From Pseudomonadota bacterium (GTDB taxonomy: Bacteria > Pseudomonadota > Gammaproteobacteria > Steroidobacterales > Steroidobacteraceae): a stretch of 38,254 bases of DNA. Positions 15,932 through 24,565 of the stretch are shown here, piece after piece. Where the stretch lies: assembly GCA_025355245.1 (NCBI GenBank), contig JANXZZ010000236.1:1-38254 (forward strand), in the 5' to 3' direction. Made by a program: the position numbers and the translations under genes. The notes beneath the pieces are model-generated. The model was not told the DNA's origin, did not search any database, and worked only from the letters and a program-made list of their open reading frames with translations. Each line of letters begins with the position of its first letter. Within the stretch, counting starts at the first letter, position 1.

Positions 15932-17365
15932 TCAGGCCGCGTAGAACCCGTTGATCGCCTTGAGCTCGGTGAACTCGGTGAGCCCGTGCTTGCCCCACTC
16001 GCGGCCGTTGCCCGACTGCTTGAAGCCGCCGAACGGCGTCTCGTAGTCCTGGCCCGCGCCGTTGAGATGCACGCTGCCGGCACGCAGGCGCCGCGCGACC
16101 GCACGCGCCTTGGTCTGATCCGAGGTCTGCACATAGGCGGCGAGGCCGTAGGGCGTGTCGTTCGCGATCTCGATCGCCTCTTCGAGCGTGCGGAACTTGA
16201 GAATGCACAGCACCGGTCCGAAGATCTCCTCGCGCGCGACCGTCATCTGGTTGTTGACGTCGGCGAAGATCGTCGGCCGCACGAAGTAGCCGTTCTCGTG
16301 GCCCGCGGGCTTGCCCGGGCCGCCGACGACGACGCGCGCGCCCTCGGCGACGCCGGCCTCGATCAGCTTCTGGATCTTGTCGAACTGCAGCTTCGAGACG
16401 ACCGGGCCGAGATGATTGCCGGCCTGCGCGGGGTCGCCGACCTTGACCCCGCTCGCGACGCGCTCGGCAATCTCGACGACCTTGTCGTATACCGATTCCT
16501 CGACGAGCATGCGGGTCGGCGCGTTGCACGACTGGCCTGAGTTGTTGAAGCAGTGGAGCACACTGCGCTTCACGGCGGCCTCGAGGTCGGCGTCCGCGAA
16601 CACGATGTTCGCCGACTTGCCGCCGAGTTCCTGCGCGACGCGCTTGACGGTGTCGGCGGCGCTCTTCGCGACGCTGATCCCGGCGCGGGTCGAGCCCGTG
16701 AAGGACACCATGTCGACGTCGGGGTGCACGCTCAAGGCGTTGCCGACGATCGGGCCCGTGCCGTGGACCATGTTGAATACGCCCGTCGGGTAGCCCGCCT
16801 CGGCGATGAACTCGGCGAACAGCTGCGCCGACAACGGGCTCTGCTCGCTGGGCTTCAGGATCACGGTGCAGCCCGCCACGAGCGCCGGCGCGATCTTCGC
16901 GGCGAGCTGGTTGATCGGCCAGTTCCAGGGCGTGATCAGCGCGCAAACGCCGACCGCCTCGCGCACCAAGTTCGCGGACTTGCCGCTGCGGCCCTCCCAA
17001 TCGAGCGCCTGCGCCGCCTCGATGGTCGCGTTGATGTGCCCCGGGCCGCAGGCCGCCTGCGAGCGCGACGAGAGATCGTGCGGCGCGCCCATCTCGACGG
17101 TGATCGCCTGGACCATTTCCTCGTAGCGACGCTCGAAGATCGTCTGCACGCGCTTCATGAGTGCGATGCGCTCCGCGAGCGGCGTCGCCGAATAGGCCGG
17201 AAACGCGGCGCGCGCGGCCTTGACGGCGCGATCGACATCCGTCGCCGAGCCCATCGAGATCTCGGCGACCTGCTGCTCCGTCGCCGGGTTGATGACCGCG
17301 AAGGGCGCGGATTCGACTGCCGAGGGCACCCAGCGCCCCGCGATGTAGTGCTGAAGACGGTTCAC
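15932..17365 (-). CDS. aldehyde dehydrogenase family protein
   Basis: This 477-residue NAD(P)-dependent aldehyde dehydrogenase has all key residues: N148 in TPWNWP, K171 in LKPSEQSP, general base E246 in ELGGKS, and nucleophile C280 in NSGQSCNAPTR. The C-terminal ETPFGGFKQSGNGREWG is typical. It oxidises an aldehyde to the acid; the substrate is not set by sequence. It starts at a GTG with AGAGGT upstream. Downstream by 15 bp lies the enolase-family gene, and upstream is an exported hydrolase. That suggests a route from an ester or lactone via an aldehyde to an acid, which is inference. Confidence 0.92.
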   Translation of the reverse strand: MNRLQHYIAGRWVPSAVESAPFAVINPATEQQVAEISMGSATDVDRAVKAARAAFPAYSATPLAERIALMKRVQTIFERRYEEMVQAITVEMGAPHDLSSRSQAACGPGHINATIEAAQALDWEGRSGKSANLVREAVGVCALITPWNWPINQLAAKIAPALVAGCTVILKPSEQSPLSAQLFAEFIAEAGYPTGVFNMVHGTGPIVGNALSVHPDVDMVSFTGSTRAGISVAKSAADTVKRVAQELGGKSANIVFADADLEAAVKRSVLHCFNNSGQSCNAPTRMLVEESVYDKVVEIAERVASGVKVGDPAQAGNHLGPVVSKLQFDKIQKLIEAGVAEGARVVVGGPGKPAGHENGYFVRPTIFADVNNQMTVAREEIFGPVLCILKFRTLEEAIEIANDTPYGLAAYVQTSDQTKARAVARRLRAGSVHLNGAGQDYETPFGGFKQSGNGREWGKHGLTEFTELKAINGFYAA

Positions 17366-17400
17366 GGCAAGGCTACCTCTGCTGAATTGAAGACTCGTGG

Positions 17401-17458
17401 CGGCCGCCCCGCGAAACCTCGCCGGGCGGCCGTCGAATAAATCCGGGGGACGCGTCCC
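17401..17458 (-). terminator. two hairpins between hydrolase and aldehyde dehydrogenase genes
   Basis: One stem pairs 17401-17409 with 17424-17432 (CGGCCGCCC/GGGCGGCCG). The other is the palindrome GGGACGCGTCCC (17447-17458). They lie just after the hydrolase stop and before the aldehyde dehydrogenase start on the minus strand. There is no long U-tract, so termination would be partial or Rho-aided. They may lower read-through between the two genes. Confidence 0.4.
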
Positions 17459-17464
17459 GGGGCG

Positions 17465-18436
17465 CTATTCCGCCAGAAAAGCACTCAGATCGCGAGCGAC
17501 GCGTTTAGGGTCCTCCCAGAACGCGTTATGCCCGAAGTCCGGGTACAGAATCACCTTGGCGGCGGGCAAACCCGCCTGGAGGCTCTGCCGGTCCTTCGCA
17601 CCGAAAATGGGGTCTTTTGCTCCCCAAATCAACAGGGTGGGAGCCTTGAGCCGCGGCAGAGTGCTCTGCAAGTCCATGCCGGTCAGGCCCTGGTCCAGGA
17701 CCGCGAGCCAGACCTTGAGCGGGATCGCGGCGGCGTCGCGGCGCTGCCGGCGCAGGAAGTCCGCATCGACGGGCGTGGGCGAGGCCCACCACTCGACCAT
17801 GAACTTGGACTCGGGATCGATCGGCTCGTGCAGCTTCTGGATCTCGGACCTGAAATCCATGCCGTCCGGCTTCGGCGCCGTGGCGCCGGGGGCCGTGCAC
17901 TCGGCCGGGCCGCCGGTCGAGGATATCAGCACCAGCTTGCGCGTGCGCTCGGGCCAATACTCGGCGAAGGTCTGGCTGATGATGCTGCCGAGCGAGTGGC
18001 CGACAATGTCCGCACGCGCGACGCCGAGCTTGTCGAGCAAGAGCTTGATGTCGTAGGCGAAGTCGACGCGCGAGTAGCAGCAGTCGGGCTTGCTCGACTT
18101 CCCGTGGCCGCGGATGTCGACCAGGATCAGCCGCGAGCGTTTCGGCAGGTACGGGAGGAGCGGCACCCAGTCGCGCGCGCTGTCCGTGTAGCCGTGAATC
18201 AGCACCATGGGCGGCCCGGCCGGATCCCCGAACTCGGCGTAGCCGAGCGTGATGCCATTCGGCAGCAGCGCAGTCTGCTTGGCGCGGTCGAACTCGTCGA
18301 GATTCATCAGGAGCGGCGGCGCCTGCGCGGCGGCGGCCGCTTCGGCCCGCGCGTCCTGAGAATGAGCGCCAACGATCGCGCACAGGACGATCAGCGTCGT
18401 GCGGATTGCGATGATCACGCGAAAGCTGTGATTCAC
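17465..18436 (-). CDS. exported alpha/beta-fold hydrolase
   Basis: This 323-residue serine hydrolase has the triad S148 in GHSLGS, D275 in WGAKDP and H303 in DFGHNAFWE, with the oxyanion region at IHGYTDS (80-86). Residues 1 to about 32 look like an export signal ending near DARA, so the enzyme probably acts in the periplasm. Family members cleave esters, lactones or amides; the substrate is unknown. The GTG start has GAGGA about eight bases upstream. It lies between the MFS transporter and the aldehyde dehydrogenase on the same strand, which suggests that the hydrolase releases a product taken up by the transporter. Confidence 0.87.
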   Translation of the reverse strand: MNHSFRVIIAIRTTLIVLCAIVGAHSQDARAEAAAAAQAPPLLMNLDEFDRAKQTALLPNGITLGYAEFGDPAGPPMVLIHGYTDSARDWVPLLPYLPKRSRLILVDIRGHGKSSKPDCCYSRVDFAYDIKLLLDKLGVARADIVGHSLGSIISQTFAEYWPERTRKLVLISSTGGPAECTAPGATAPKPDGMDFRSEIQKLHEPIDPESKFMVEWWASPTPVDADFLRRQRRDAAAIPLKVWLAVLDQGLTGMDLQSTLPRLKAPTLLIWGAKDPIFGAKDRQSLQAGLPAAKVILYPDFGHNAFWEDPKRVARDLSAFLAE

Positions 18437-18527
18437 GAACGGTCCTCGAAGCTACCCAGAAAAGACAGCCGCGCCGGGCGCGCTGCCACCGTGCGCGCGC
18501 GCGGACGAGAAAACGGCGGCGCCAGCG

Positions 18528-19844
18528 TTAAGCCGCGACCCGGATTCCGGTGGCACGTTCCTGGTCTTCCGCGAGCCGGCGCGTCGACCAGAAATAGTGG
18601 AACGTGGCCCAGAGTCCCGTCGGCACGAGGCACAGCATCGCGAGGCGCAGCGACTCGGCGTTCGCGACGTGACTCGGCGCGAACCAATCGCTCAAGGCCG
18701 CCACGGCATTCGGCGCGATGATCAGGTTGCCGAGGTTGGCGAGGAACAGCGTCGCGGCGCAGAACTGCGCGCGCATGCGCGGTTCGGCCAGGTTCAGCAG
18801 CAAGCCGAAGCAGGGGCCGATGTAGAAGTAGATGGACGGGATGAACACCCAGAACAGGGCCTTGGCGAGCGGCAGCGAGTGGGTCGAGTAGATGAAGTAC
18901 GACGCGACCGTCGCAATGCCGATGACGGCGCCCATCAGCTGGACCAGCCGGCGCGGGTTGGCCATCGCGCGCGTGCCGACGAGCCAGGCCGTGAACACGG
19001 TGGCGGCGACGCCGCCGTAGAGATTGATGGGTCCCGTGATCGCGCCGGCCTCGCCCGGGGAGAGCTGGTAGACGCGGACGAGAAACGTCGGCGTGAACCA
19101 CATGAGGCCCCAGCCCCACAGGGCGGTCAACGCGCTCGCAAGCATCACGTGCACGGCCGAGCGTTGGGTCCACAGGTAGACAATCGTCTCCCAGACGGTC
19201 GGTCGCTCGTCGCCGGGCTTGCGATCCTGCTGGCCGCGGCGCGGCTCACGCACGGTGAAGTAGATCAGGAGCCCCACCAGCGTTCCCGGCAGGCCGAGCC
19301 ACAGGAACGCCGCGCGCCAGCCGAGGTGATCGGCGATCGCCCCGGCGGTATCGGACGCAAAATACGCACCGATCGGAGCGCCGAGCGAGAAGATCGTCAG
19401 CGCCATCGGCCGGCGCAGCGCGGGAAAGTAATCCGAGATGATCGAGTTCGCGCCCGGCGTCCCGCCGGCCTCGCCGACGCCGACGCCGACGCGGGCGAAC
19501 ACGAGCTGCCAGGCCGTGCGCGACAGGCCGCAGAACGCGGTCATCGCGGACCAGGCGATCAGGCAGACGACGATGATGTTGCGGCGGTTGCCCCGGTCGA
19601 TCAGCCACGAGATCGGGAAGCCGAGGAAAATGTAGAAGAACGCGAGCGGCGCCGCGGTGATGATGTTGACGCCGGTGTCGGTAAGGTGCAGCTCGAGACG
19701 GATCGGCTCGAGCACCTGCGAAATCATGTACCGATCCGTGATGCTGAGCGTATACACGCCGCACATCAGAATCAGCACGTACCAACGCACGAGCCCCGAT
19801 GTCGGGTTCGCCGGCTCCAGGTCCGTCTGCGTCGCGTCGGTCAT
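18528..19844 (-). CDS. MFS transporter (spinster-like)
   Basis: This 438-residue inner-membrane transporter has about twelve hydrophobic spans. Visible features are TDRYMISQVLEPIRLEL after helix 1, the loop 2-3 motif A variant DRGNRR, and the GVGVGEAGGTPGANSIISDYF stretch after helix 4. The last two are characteristic of spinster-type MFS proteins common in sphingomonads and Steroidobacter-like bacteria. These export or import organic acids, lipids or other small molecules; direction and substrate are not readable. It is the first gene of a minus-strand run (transporter, hydrolase, aldehyde dehydrogenase, enolase-family protein). It is divergent from the hydroxyacid dehydrogenase at 20167. 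Confidence 0.87.
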   Translation of the reverse strand: MTDATQTDLEPANPTSGLVRWYVLILMCGVYTLSITDRYMISQVLEPIRLELHLTDTGVNIITAAPLAFFYIFLGFPISWLIDRGNRRNIIVVCLIAWSAMTAFCGLSRTAWQLVFARVGVGVGEAGGTPGANSIISDYFPALRRPMALTIFSLGAPIGAYFASDTAGAIADHLGWRAAFLWLGLPGTLVGLLIYFTVREPRRGQQDRKPGDERPTVWETIVYLWTQRSAVHVMLASALTALWGWGLMWFTPTFLVRVYQLSPGEAGAITGPINLYGGVAATVFTAWLVGTRAMANPRRLVQLMGAVIGIATVASYFIYSTHSLPLAKALFWVFIPSIYFYIGPCFGLLLNLAEPRMRAQFCAATLFLANLGNLIIAPNAVAALSDWFAPSHVANAESLRLAMLCLVPTGLWATFHYFWSTRRLAEDQERATGIRVAA

Positions 19845-20166
19845 CTGCTCTGCCCCCTTGCCTGTCGATCGTGCTGTCGAGAGCGCATCGGCCGAGCCGC
19901 CCGGCGTAGTGCCGAACGGGACTGCACGCGCAGCATAACCATTGCGTACCCGGAATCTCGGGCTACCGCGATATCTAAAATTGGCATGGCGCGATCTTTC
20001 GCCGCGATGCCGCGGGGCGGCTACCCGGGGTTTTTCCGACCACCAAGCTTTTTTACTTGTCCCCCGCTCCGGAATGTCGCTAGCCTCGGTATTCGAGGCT
20101 TCGGCAGCCGCTTCATGGTACTGGTTTTCGGCCGCAGCCCAGTGCTTTTAACCTGACGGAGACGAT
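19845..20166. promoter_or_regulatory. 322-bp divergent intergenic region
   Basis: This gap separates the MFS transporter (minus) from the dehydrogenase (plus). It holds an imperfect hairpin (19983-20011, with GGCAT and ATGCC at its ends), T-rich stretches, and a conserved box at 20061-20100 that recurs upstream of the aminotransferase at 32227-32255. The dehydrogenase Shine-Dalgarno GGAG is at 20158-20161. I see no small gene here. Confidence 0.5.
20061..20100 (+). promoter_or_regulatory. promoter-like box shared with 32227-32255
   Basis: CCCCCGCTCCGGA (20061-20073) is followed by ATGTCGCTAGCC and then TCGAGGC (20093-20099). The same 13-base core, followed by TG, an AGCT/GCTAG-like element and TCGAGGC, occurs before the class III aminotransferase gene. 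TTGT just before the core and GCTAGC after it could act as -35 and -10 elements. It may be a shared promoter class or operator. Confidence 0.45.
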
Positions 20167-21150
20167 GTGGACAAGACACGGATCGGATTCATTGGCCTCG
20201 GAAACGTCGGCGGCAAGCTGGCGGGGAATTTGTTGCGCCACGGCATCGACCTGACGGTGCTCGATCTCGATCGCGAGCGCGTCGCGGAGTTCGTCGCGAA
20301 GGGCGCGCGCGCCGCCGCCTCGCCCAAGGCACTCGCCGAGCGCACCGACATCGTGATCACCTGCCTGCCCTCGCCGGCCGCCTCCGCGGCCGTCATGGAA
20401 AACCCCGACGGGATCCTCGCGGGCCTCGGACGCGACAAGGTGTGGCTCGAGATGAGCACGACCGACGCCGCGGAAATCCGCCGCCTGGCCGCGAAAGTCG
20501 AGGCGCAGGGCTCGACCGCAATGGACTGCCCCGTGTCGGGTGGCTGCCACCGGGCCGCGACCGGCAATATATCGATCTTCGCGGGCGGCTCGCGTCAAGC
20601 TTTCGAACGGGTACTTCCGGTGCTGTCGATCCTCGGCAGGCAAATCCTGCACACGGGGGCGCTTGGCTCCGCGTCGGTCCTGAAGGTCATCACCAACTAC
20701 CTCTGCACGGTCCACCTGGTCGCGCTGACGGAGGCGCTGTCGGTCGCGAAAGTCGTCGGACTCGACATGAACATGACCTACGAGGGCATCCGCATCTCGT
20801 CGGGGAACTCCTTCGTGCACGAGACCGAGTCGCAGGTGATCCTGAATGGCAGCCGCGACATCAGCTTCACGATGGACCTTGTGATCAAGGATGTCGGGCT
20901 CTTCGATGCGATTGCCGAGGAGCACGAGGTGCCGCTTGAGCTGTCACCGCTCGTGCTCGGCATCTTCAAGGACGGGCAGCGGCGCTACGGCCCGCGCGAG
21001 CTGTCGCCCAACATCATTCGCCGACTCGAGGATGCCTGCGGCATTCGCGTGCTTGGTGAGGGGTTTCCGGCCGAAATGGTCGACGACCAACCCGAAGCGA
21101 CGGGATTCGAGGTCATTCCGAAGGGCAGGACGCGCGCCGCGGCGACCTGA
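20167..21150 (+). CDS. NAD(P)-dependent beta-hydroxyacid dehydrogenase (3-hydroxyisobutyrate dehydrogenase family)
   Basis: This 327-residue dehydrogenase has an N-terminal Rossmann fold with GLGNVG (10-15), and D33 at the end of the second strand points to NAD. The family STTD (97-100) and MDCPVSGG (119-126) motifs are present, and the catalytic lysine is K173 in SVLKVITNYL. A helical C-terminal domain completes the fold. The family reversibly oxidises beta-hydroxyacids such as 3-hydroxyisobutyrate, tartronate semialdehyde or 2-hydroxymethylglutarate. It starts at a GTG with GGAG five bases upstream. It is divergent from the MFS-hydrolase-dehydrogenase set and may belong to that pathway. The stop lies 21 bp from the convergent LysR gene. 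Confidence 0.88.
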   Translation: MDKTRIGFIGLGNVGGKLAGNLLRHGIDLTVLDLDRERVAEFVAKGARAAASPKALAERTDIVITCLPSPAASAAVMENPDGILAGLGRDKVWLEMSTTDAAEIRRLAAKVEAQGSTAMDCPVSGGCHRAATGNISIFAGGSRQAFERVLPVLSILGRQILHTGALGSASVLKVITNYLCTVHLVALTEALSVAKVVGLDMNMTYEGIRISSGNSFVHETESQVILNGSRDISFTMDLVIKDVGLFDAIAEEHEVPLELSPLVLGIFKDGQRRYGPRELSPNIIRRLEDACGIRVLGEGFPAEMVDDQPEATGFEVIPKGRTRAAAT

Positions 21151-21171
21151 CGAGCGCAACCGCTGCCCCGG

Positions 21172-22086
21172 TCAGGCCGGTGACGACGCGCGCGCTTCGC
21201 GCGCGATCCACTCGAGGAATGCGCGCACGCGCGGCTCCTCGCGCTTTTCCTGGCGGCAAATCACGCCCCAGCCGCCCGGACACTTGAGTTCGTGCGCGAG
21301 CGGACGCACCAGGCGACCTGCGCGCAGGTCCTCCTCCGCGAACGGCCCGTTGGCGAGCGCAATCGCGCGGCCCTCGAGGGCGATCTCGAGCGCGACCGCG
21401 AGGGTGTCGACGACGATGCGCGAGCGCGCTGCGTGGGCGACCTGTGCGGATTCGAACCACACGTCCCAGTCGCGGGTGGCGCTGTACAGGGAGACGAGCG
21501 GCAGCGCCATCAGGTCCGCCGGCTGCGGTCGCTCGCCAAGCTGTGCCCGGAGGGCGGGCGCGCACACCGGGTACAGGCGATAGTCGAAGAGCGGCAGCCA
21601 GAAGAACGCCGGGGCCGGGGCAGTTTCGCTGTAGACGAGCCCGACGTCCGCGAGCGACTCATCGAAGTCCCACTCCGATGAGCAGGTGCTCAGCATTACG
21701 TTGACCTCGGGATGCGCCTCGCTGAACGCGGGCATGCGGCGCGCGAGCCAGCGCACCGAGCAGGTCACGTAGGTCTGCACGCGCAAGGGCGTGTCGGCAC
21801 GCGCGCGCCTGAGCGTTTCGGCTCCCTCGATCAGCGTCTCGAGCGCCTCGCGCACGAACGGATAGAAGCGCTCCCCTTCCGCGGTCGGCACGATCCTGCG
21901 GCCTTCGCGCGCGAACAGTTCGACGCCAAGATCCGTCTCGAGCAGCTGGATCTGGTAGCTGATGGCCGGATGCGTGAGGCAGAGTTCGTCCGCCGCCTCG
22001 CGCACGCTCTGCCGGCGCATGGCCGCCTCGAAGCCCTTGAGCGCGTTCAGCGGCGGGAGCTTGCGCAGGTCGATCTTCTGTTTCAC
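21172..22086 (-). CDS. LysR-family transcriptional regulator (GcvA-like)
   Basis: This 304-residue regulator opens with a winged helix-turn-helix (LPPLNALKGFEAA, residues 10-22, through SYQIQLLETDLGVELFAREGRRI), which is the pattern of the GcvA subgroup. The effector-binding domain (about 95-295) contains the RVQTYVTCSVRWLARRMPAF strand-helix typical of that group. GcvA-type regulators often control amino acid, glycine or amine metabolism. The start is a GTG. It is transcribed away from the GMC oxidoreductase gene, and the 195-bp gap holds a T-N11-A site. It therefore probably activates or represses that neighbour. Confidence 0.9.
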   Translation of the reverse strand: MKQKIDLRKLPPLNALKGFEAAMRRQSVREAADELCLTHPAISYQIQLLETDLGVELFAREGRRIVPTAEGERFYPFVREALETLIEGAETLRRARADTPLRVQTYVTCSVRWLARRMPAFSEAHPEVNVMLSTCSSEWDFDESLADVGLVYSETAPAPAFFWLPLFDYRLYPVCAPALRAQLGERPQPADLMALPLVSLYSATRDWDVWFESAQVAHAARSRIVVDTLAVALEIALEGRAIALANGPFAEEDLRAGRLVRPLAHELKCPGGWGVICRQEKREEPRVRAFLEWIAREARASSPA

Positions 22087-22138
22087 GGGTATCTCGCCTC
22101 GGCCGGGCGCGTCGCCGACCGCGCTAGCCTAGCAGGGC

Positions 22139-22155
22139 GCTCCCGGATCGGGAGC
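22139..22155. promoter_or_regulatory. inverted repeat between LysR and GMC genes
   Basis: GCTCCCGGATCGGGAGC has perfect 7-bp arms around GAT. It sits in the divergent gap close to the LysR-type box. It could be a second operator or a hairpin in the 5' leader of one of the transcripts. Confidence 0.4.
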
Positions 22156-22166
22156 CCGGAGCGGCG

Positions 22167-22183
22167 ATTCGAGCATGGCAAAT
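22167..22183. promoter_or_regulatory. LysR-type T-N11-A box
   Basis: ATT, eleven bases, AAT (22167-22183) forms the canonical ATT-N11-AAT recognition pattern, with extra symmetry ATTCG/CAAAT. It lies between the LysR gene and its divergent GMC neighbour, exactly where a LysR regulator usually binds. Confidence 0.5.
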
Positions 22184-22281
22184 TCCCGCACCGGTCTGCA
22201 GAATCGCTGCGGGTCTCGCGCTCACCCGCCGACGGCGGGAGCGCGCCGCCCCATGTACCCCACACCGGACCGACGCCGCGC

Positions 22282-23892
22282 ATGGACGAATTCGACTACA
22301 TCGTGATTGGCGCCGGCTCCGCGGGCTGCGTGCTCGGCAACCGCCTGAGCGCGTCGGGCAAGCACAGCGTGCTCTTGCTCGAGGCCGGCGGATCCGATCG
22401 CAGCCCGTGGCTCAAGGTGCCGATCGGCTACGGCAGGACCTACGCCGATCCGCGCGTCAACTGGATGTATACGGCCGCGGCCGATCCCGGTCTCAACGGA
22501 CGCGCGGCCTACTGGCCGCGGGGCAAGGTACTCGGCGGCTCGAGCGCGATCAACGCGATGGTCTTCGTGCGCGGGCAGCCCGGCGACTTCGACGACTGGG
22601 CGGCTGCCGGCAATCCCGGCTGGTCGTGGGCCGACGTGCTTCCATACTTCCGCAGGGCCGAAGACCACGAGTTCGGCAGCTCCGCGCATCACGGCGTCGG
22701 CGGCCCCGTGCACGTCAGCGACATGAGCGGCCGGGTACATCCACTGTGCCAGACCTTCATCGAGGCCTGCGGCGCGCGCGGCATCCCGTTCACGCCGGAC
22801 TTCAACGGCCCGCTACCCGAGGGCGCGGGCCTGTGGCAGATGACGATTCGCGACGGGGTGCGCGTGTCCTCGGCGACTGCCTACCTGCGTCCGGTGCTGT
22901 CGCGCCCGAACCTCGTGGTCCGCACGGCCGCACTCGCGAGCCGCGTCCGCTTCGACGGCCGTCGCGCCACGGGCGTCGAGTTCCTCGCCTCCGGGTCCCG
23001 GCACGAGGCACGCGCGCGGCGCGAGGTGATCCTCGCGGCGGGCGCCGTCAACTCACCGCAGCTGCTGCAGCTGTCGGGAGTCGGCCCGGGAGCGCTGCTC
23101 GGGCGCCTCGGGATTGCGCAGGTCCACGAACTCGCCGCGGTGGGCCAGGGTCTCCAGGACCACGTCGCGGTCTCCTATTTCTACCGCTCGCGCGTCCCGA
23201 CGCTGAACGACGTGCTGTACCCGTTGAGCGGCAAGCTCCGCGCGGCCCTCCAGTACCTGTTCGGCCGGCGCGGGCCCTTGTCGATGAGCGTGAACCAGGC
23301 GGGCGCCTTCGTCCGCAGCCGCGCGGGGCTCGAACGCCCCAATTTGCAGGTGTACTTCAATCCTCTCAGCTACACCGCGGCGGTCACGAAGCGCCGCCTG
23401 ATGAATCCCGACCCCTACTCCGCGTTCCTGCTGTCCTTCAACACCTGCCGGCCTACGAGCCGCGGCAGCATCGAGATCAGTAGCCGCGATCCGCGCGCAG
23501 CACCGGTGATCCGCCCCAACAGCCTCTCGACGGCCGAGGACATCGCGGACGTCTTCGAGGGGGCCCGTCTCTTGCGCAGCCTCGCAACCGCGGCGCCGCT
23601 CGCGGGCGTGATCGAGAAGGAACTTCAGCCGGGCGCGGATTGCCAGAGCGAAGCGGCGCTCCTCGAGGACTTCCGGTCACGTGCCGGAACGGTCTTTCAC
23701 GCCTCATCCACCTGCGCGATGGGGCGCGACCCCGCCCGCAGCGTCGTCGACGCGCGCCTCACGGTGCACGGCCTCGAGAACCTGCGGGTCGTCGATGCCT
23801 CCGTCTTCCCGACGGTCACCTCCGGAAACACGAACGCGCCGACCCTCATGGTCGCCGAGAAAGGCGCAGATCTGATCCTCGCCGCCGACTGA
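22282..23892 (+). CDS. GMC-family oxidoreductase (choline dehydrogenase-like)
   Basis: This 536-residue FAD enzyme of the glucose-methanol-choline family starts at the ATG at 22282. The FAD site is YIVIGAGSAGCVLGNRL (6-22) and the second GMC signature is near GKVLGGSSAINAMVFVRG (81-98). The catalytic histidine is H473 in FHASSTCAMG, with a conserved SGNTNAP (514-520). The family oxidises alcohols to aldehydes, for example choline to betaine aldehyde. The closest named type by eye is choline/alcohol dehydrogenase, but the substrate is not proven. Reading further upstream in frame gives an antisense-like extension over the LysR gene and is rejected. It probably depends on the divergent LysR regulator. 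Confidence 0.9.
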   Translation: MDEFDYIVIGAGSAGCVLGNRLSASGKHSVLLLEAGGSDRSPWLKVPIGYGRTYADPRVNWMYTAAADPGLNGRAAYWPRGKVLGGSSAINAMVFVRGQPGDFDDWAAAGNPGWSWADVLPYFRRAEDHEFGSSAHHGVGGPVHVSDMSGRVHPLCQTFIEACGARGIPFTPDFNGPLPEGAGLWQMTIRDGVRVSSATAYLRPVLSRPNLVVRTAALASRVRFDGRRATGVEFLASGSRHEARARREVILAAGAVNSPQLLQLSGVGPGALLGRLGIAQVHELAAVGQGLQDHVAVSYFYRSRVPTLNDVLYPLSGKLRAALQYLFGRRGPLSMSVNQAGAFVRSRAGLERPNLQVYFNPLSYTAAVTKRRLMNPDPYSAFLLSFNTCRPTSRGSIEISSRDPRAAPVIRPNSLSTAEDIADVFEGARLLRSLATAAPLAGVIEKELQPGADCQSEAALLEDFRSRAGTVFHASSTCAMGRDPARSVVDARLTVHGLENLRVVDASVFPTVTSGNTNAPTLMVAEKGADLILAAD

Positions 23893-23974
23893 GGCCCGCG
23901 AAATCCCCGGGGCCTGCCGCTGTCGCGACCGGCTCTTGGGTACAATCACGCTTCGGCCGCGGGAGTGAACGCCA
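23893..23974 (+). promoter_or_regulatory. promoter region of the HD-domain gene
   Basis: This 82-bp gap contains TACAAT (23941-23946), a good -10 hexamer, without a clear -35 box at the usual distance. GGGAG (23961-23965) lies nine bases before the ATG. It suggests a separate promoter for the HD gene rather than simple read-through from the GMC gene. Confidence 0.4.
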
Positions 23975-24556
23975 ATGGACGAGATCGTCAGTTTCCGCCA
24001 GATGAAGGACGGCACGCGCGAGGACTACCTGCTGCTCGAGCGCGGCGAGCGCGAGTACGTGCGCGCGCTGCCGGACCGCCTGATCGCGGGGCTGCGCAAG
24101 CTCGAGCACGCGTTGCCAGGATACCCCGTCACACGCTACCAGCACTCGCTGCAGGCCGCGACGCGCGCGTGGCGCGACGGCGCAGACGATGAACTCGTGA
24201 TCGCGGCACTGCTGCACGATATCGGCGATGACCTCTCGCCGTACAACCACGCCGATGTCGCCGCCGCGGTGCTGCGGCCCTACGTGCGCGCCGAGGTCAC
24301 GTGGATCGTCGAGCAGCACGGGCTGTTCCAGTCGTACTACTACGCGCACCACTATGGCGGCAATCGCAACGGTCGTGAACGGCTGCGCGAGCATCGCTGG
24401 TACACGGCGTGCGCGTCATTCTGCGAGCGCTGGGATCAGTCCTCATTCGATCCCGACTACGTGAGCGAGCCGCTGTCGCGCTTCGAACCGACGCTGCGCG
24501 AGATATTCAGCCGGCCGCCGCACGATCCGCGCTTCGTCGAGCGCGATTCGCTCTAG
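23975..24556 (+). CDS. HD-domain protein, candidate PhnZ/MIOX-like diiron oxygenase
   Basis: This 193-residue HD-fold protein has six potential metal ligands in the order His-His-Asp-His-His-Asp: H57 (RYQHSLQ), H81-D82 (LLHDIGDD), H92 (YNHADV), H115 (EQHGLFQ) and D154 (ERWDQSSFDP). In ordinary HD proteins this set supports phosphohydrolysis. In PhnZ, TmpB and myo-inositol oxygenase it holds a mixed-valent diiron centre that oxidatively cleaves C-P or C-C bonds. The PVT-x-x-x-H-x-L-Q-A-A start and the small size resemble the PhnZ group. The substrate is unknown; TmpB acts on a trimethylammonium phosphonate, which suits this neighbourhood but does not prove it. The stop lies nine bases from the convergent permease gene. 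Confidence 0.72.
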   Translation: MDEIVSFRQMKDGTREDYLLLERGEREYVRALPDRLIAGLRKLEHALPGYPVTRYQHSLQAATRAWRDGADDELVIAALLHDIGDDLSPYNHADVAAAVLRPYVRAEVTWIVEQHGLFQSYYYAHHYGGNRNGRERLREHRWYTACASFCERWDQSSFDPDYVSEPLSRFEPTLREIFSRPPHDPRFVERDSL

Positions 24557-24565
24557 CGAAAGCGG

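Noticed and set aside
21712-22281. Upstream extension of the GMC oxidoreductase
   Set aside because: The extension is antisense to the LysR gene and has no domain. The FAD motif starts immediately after the ATG at 22282.
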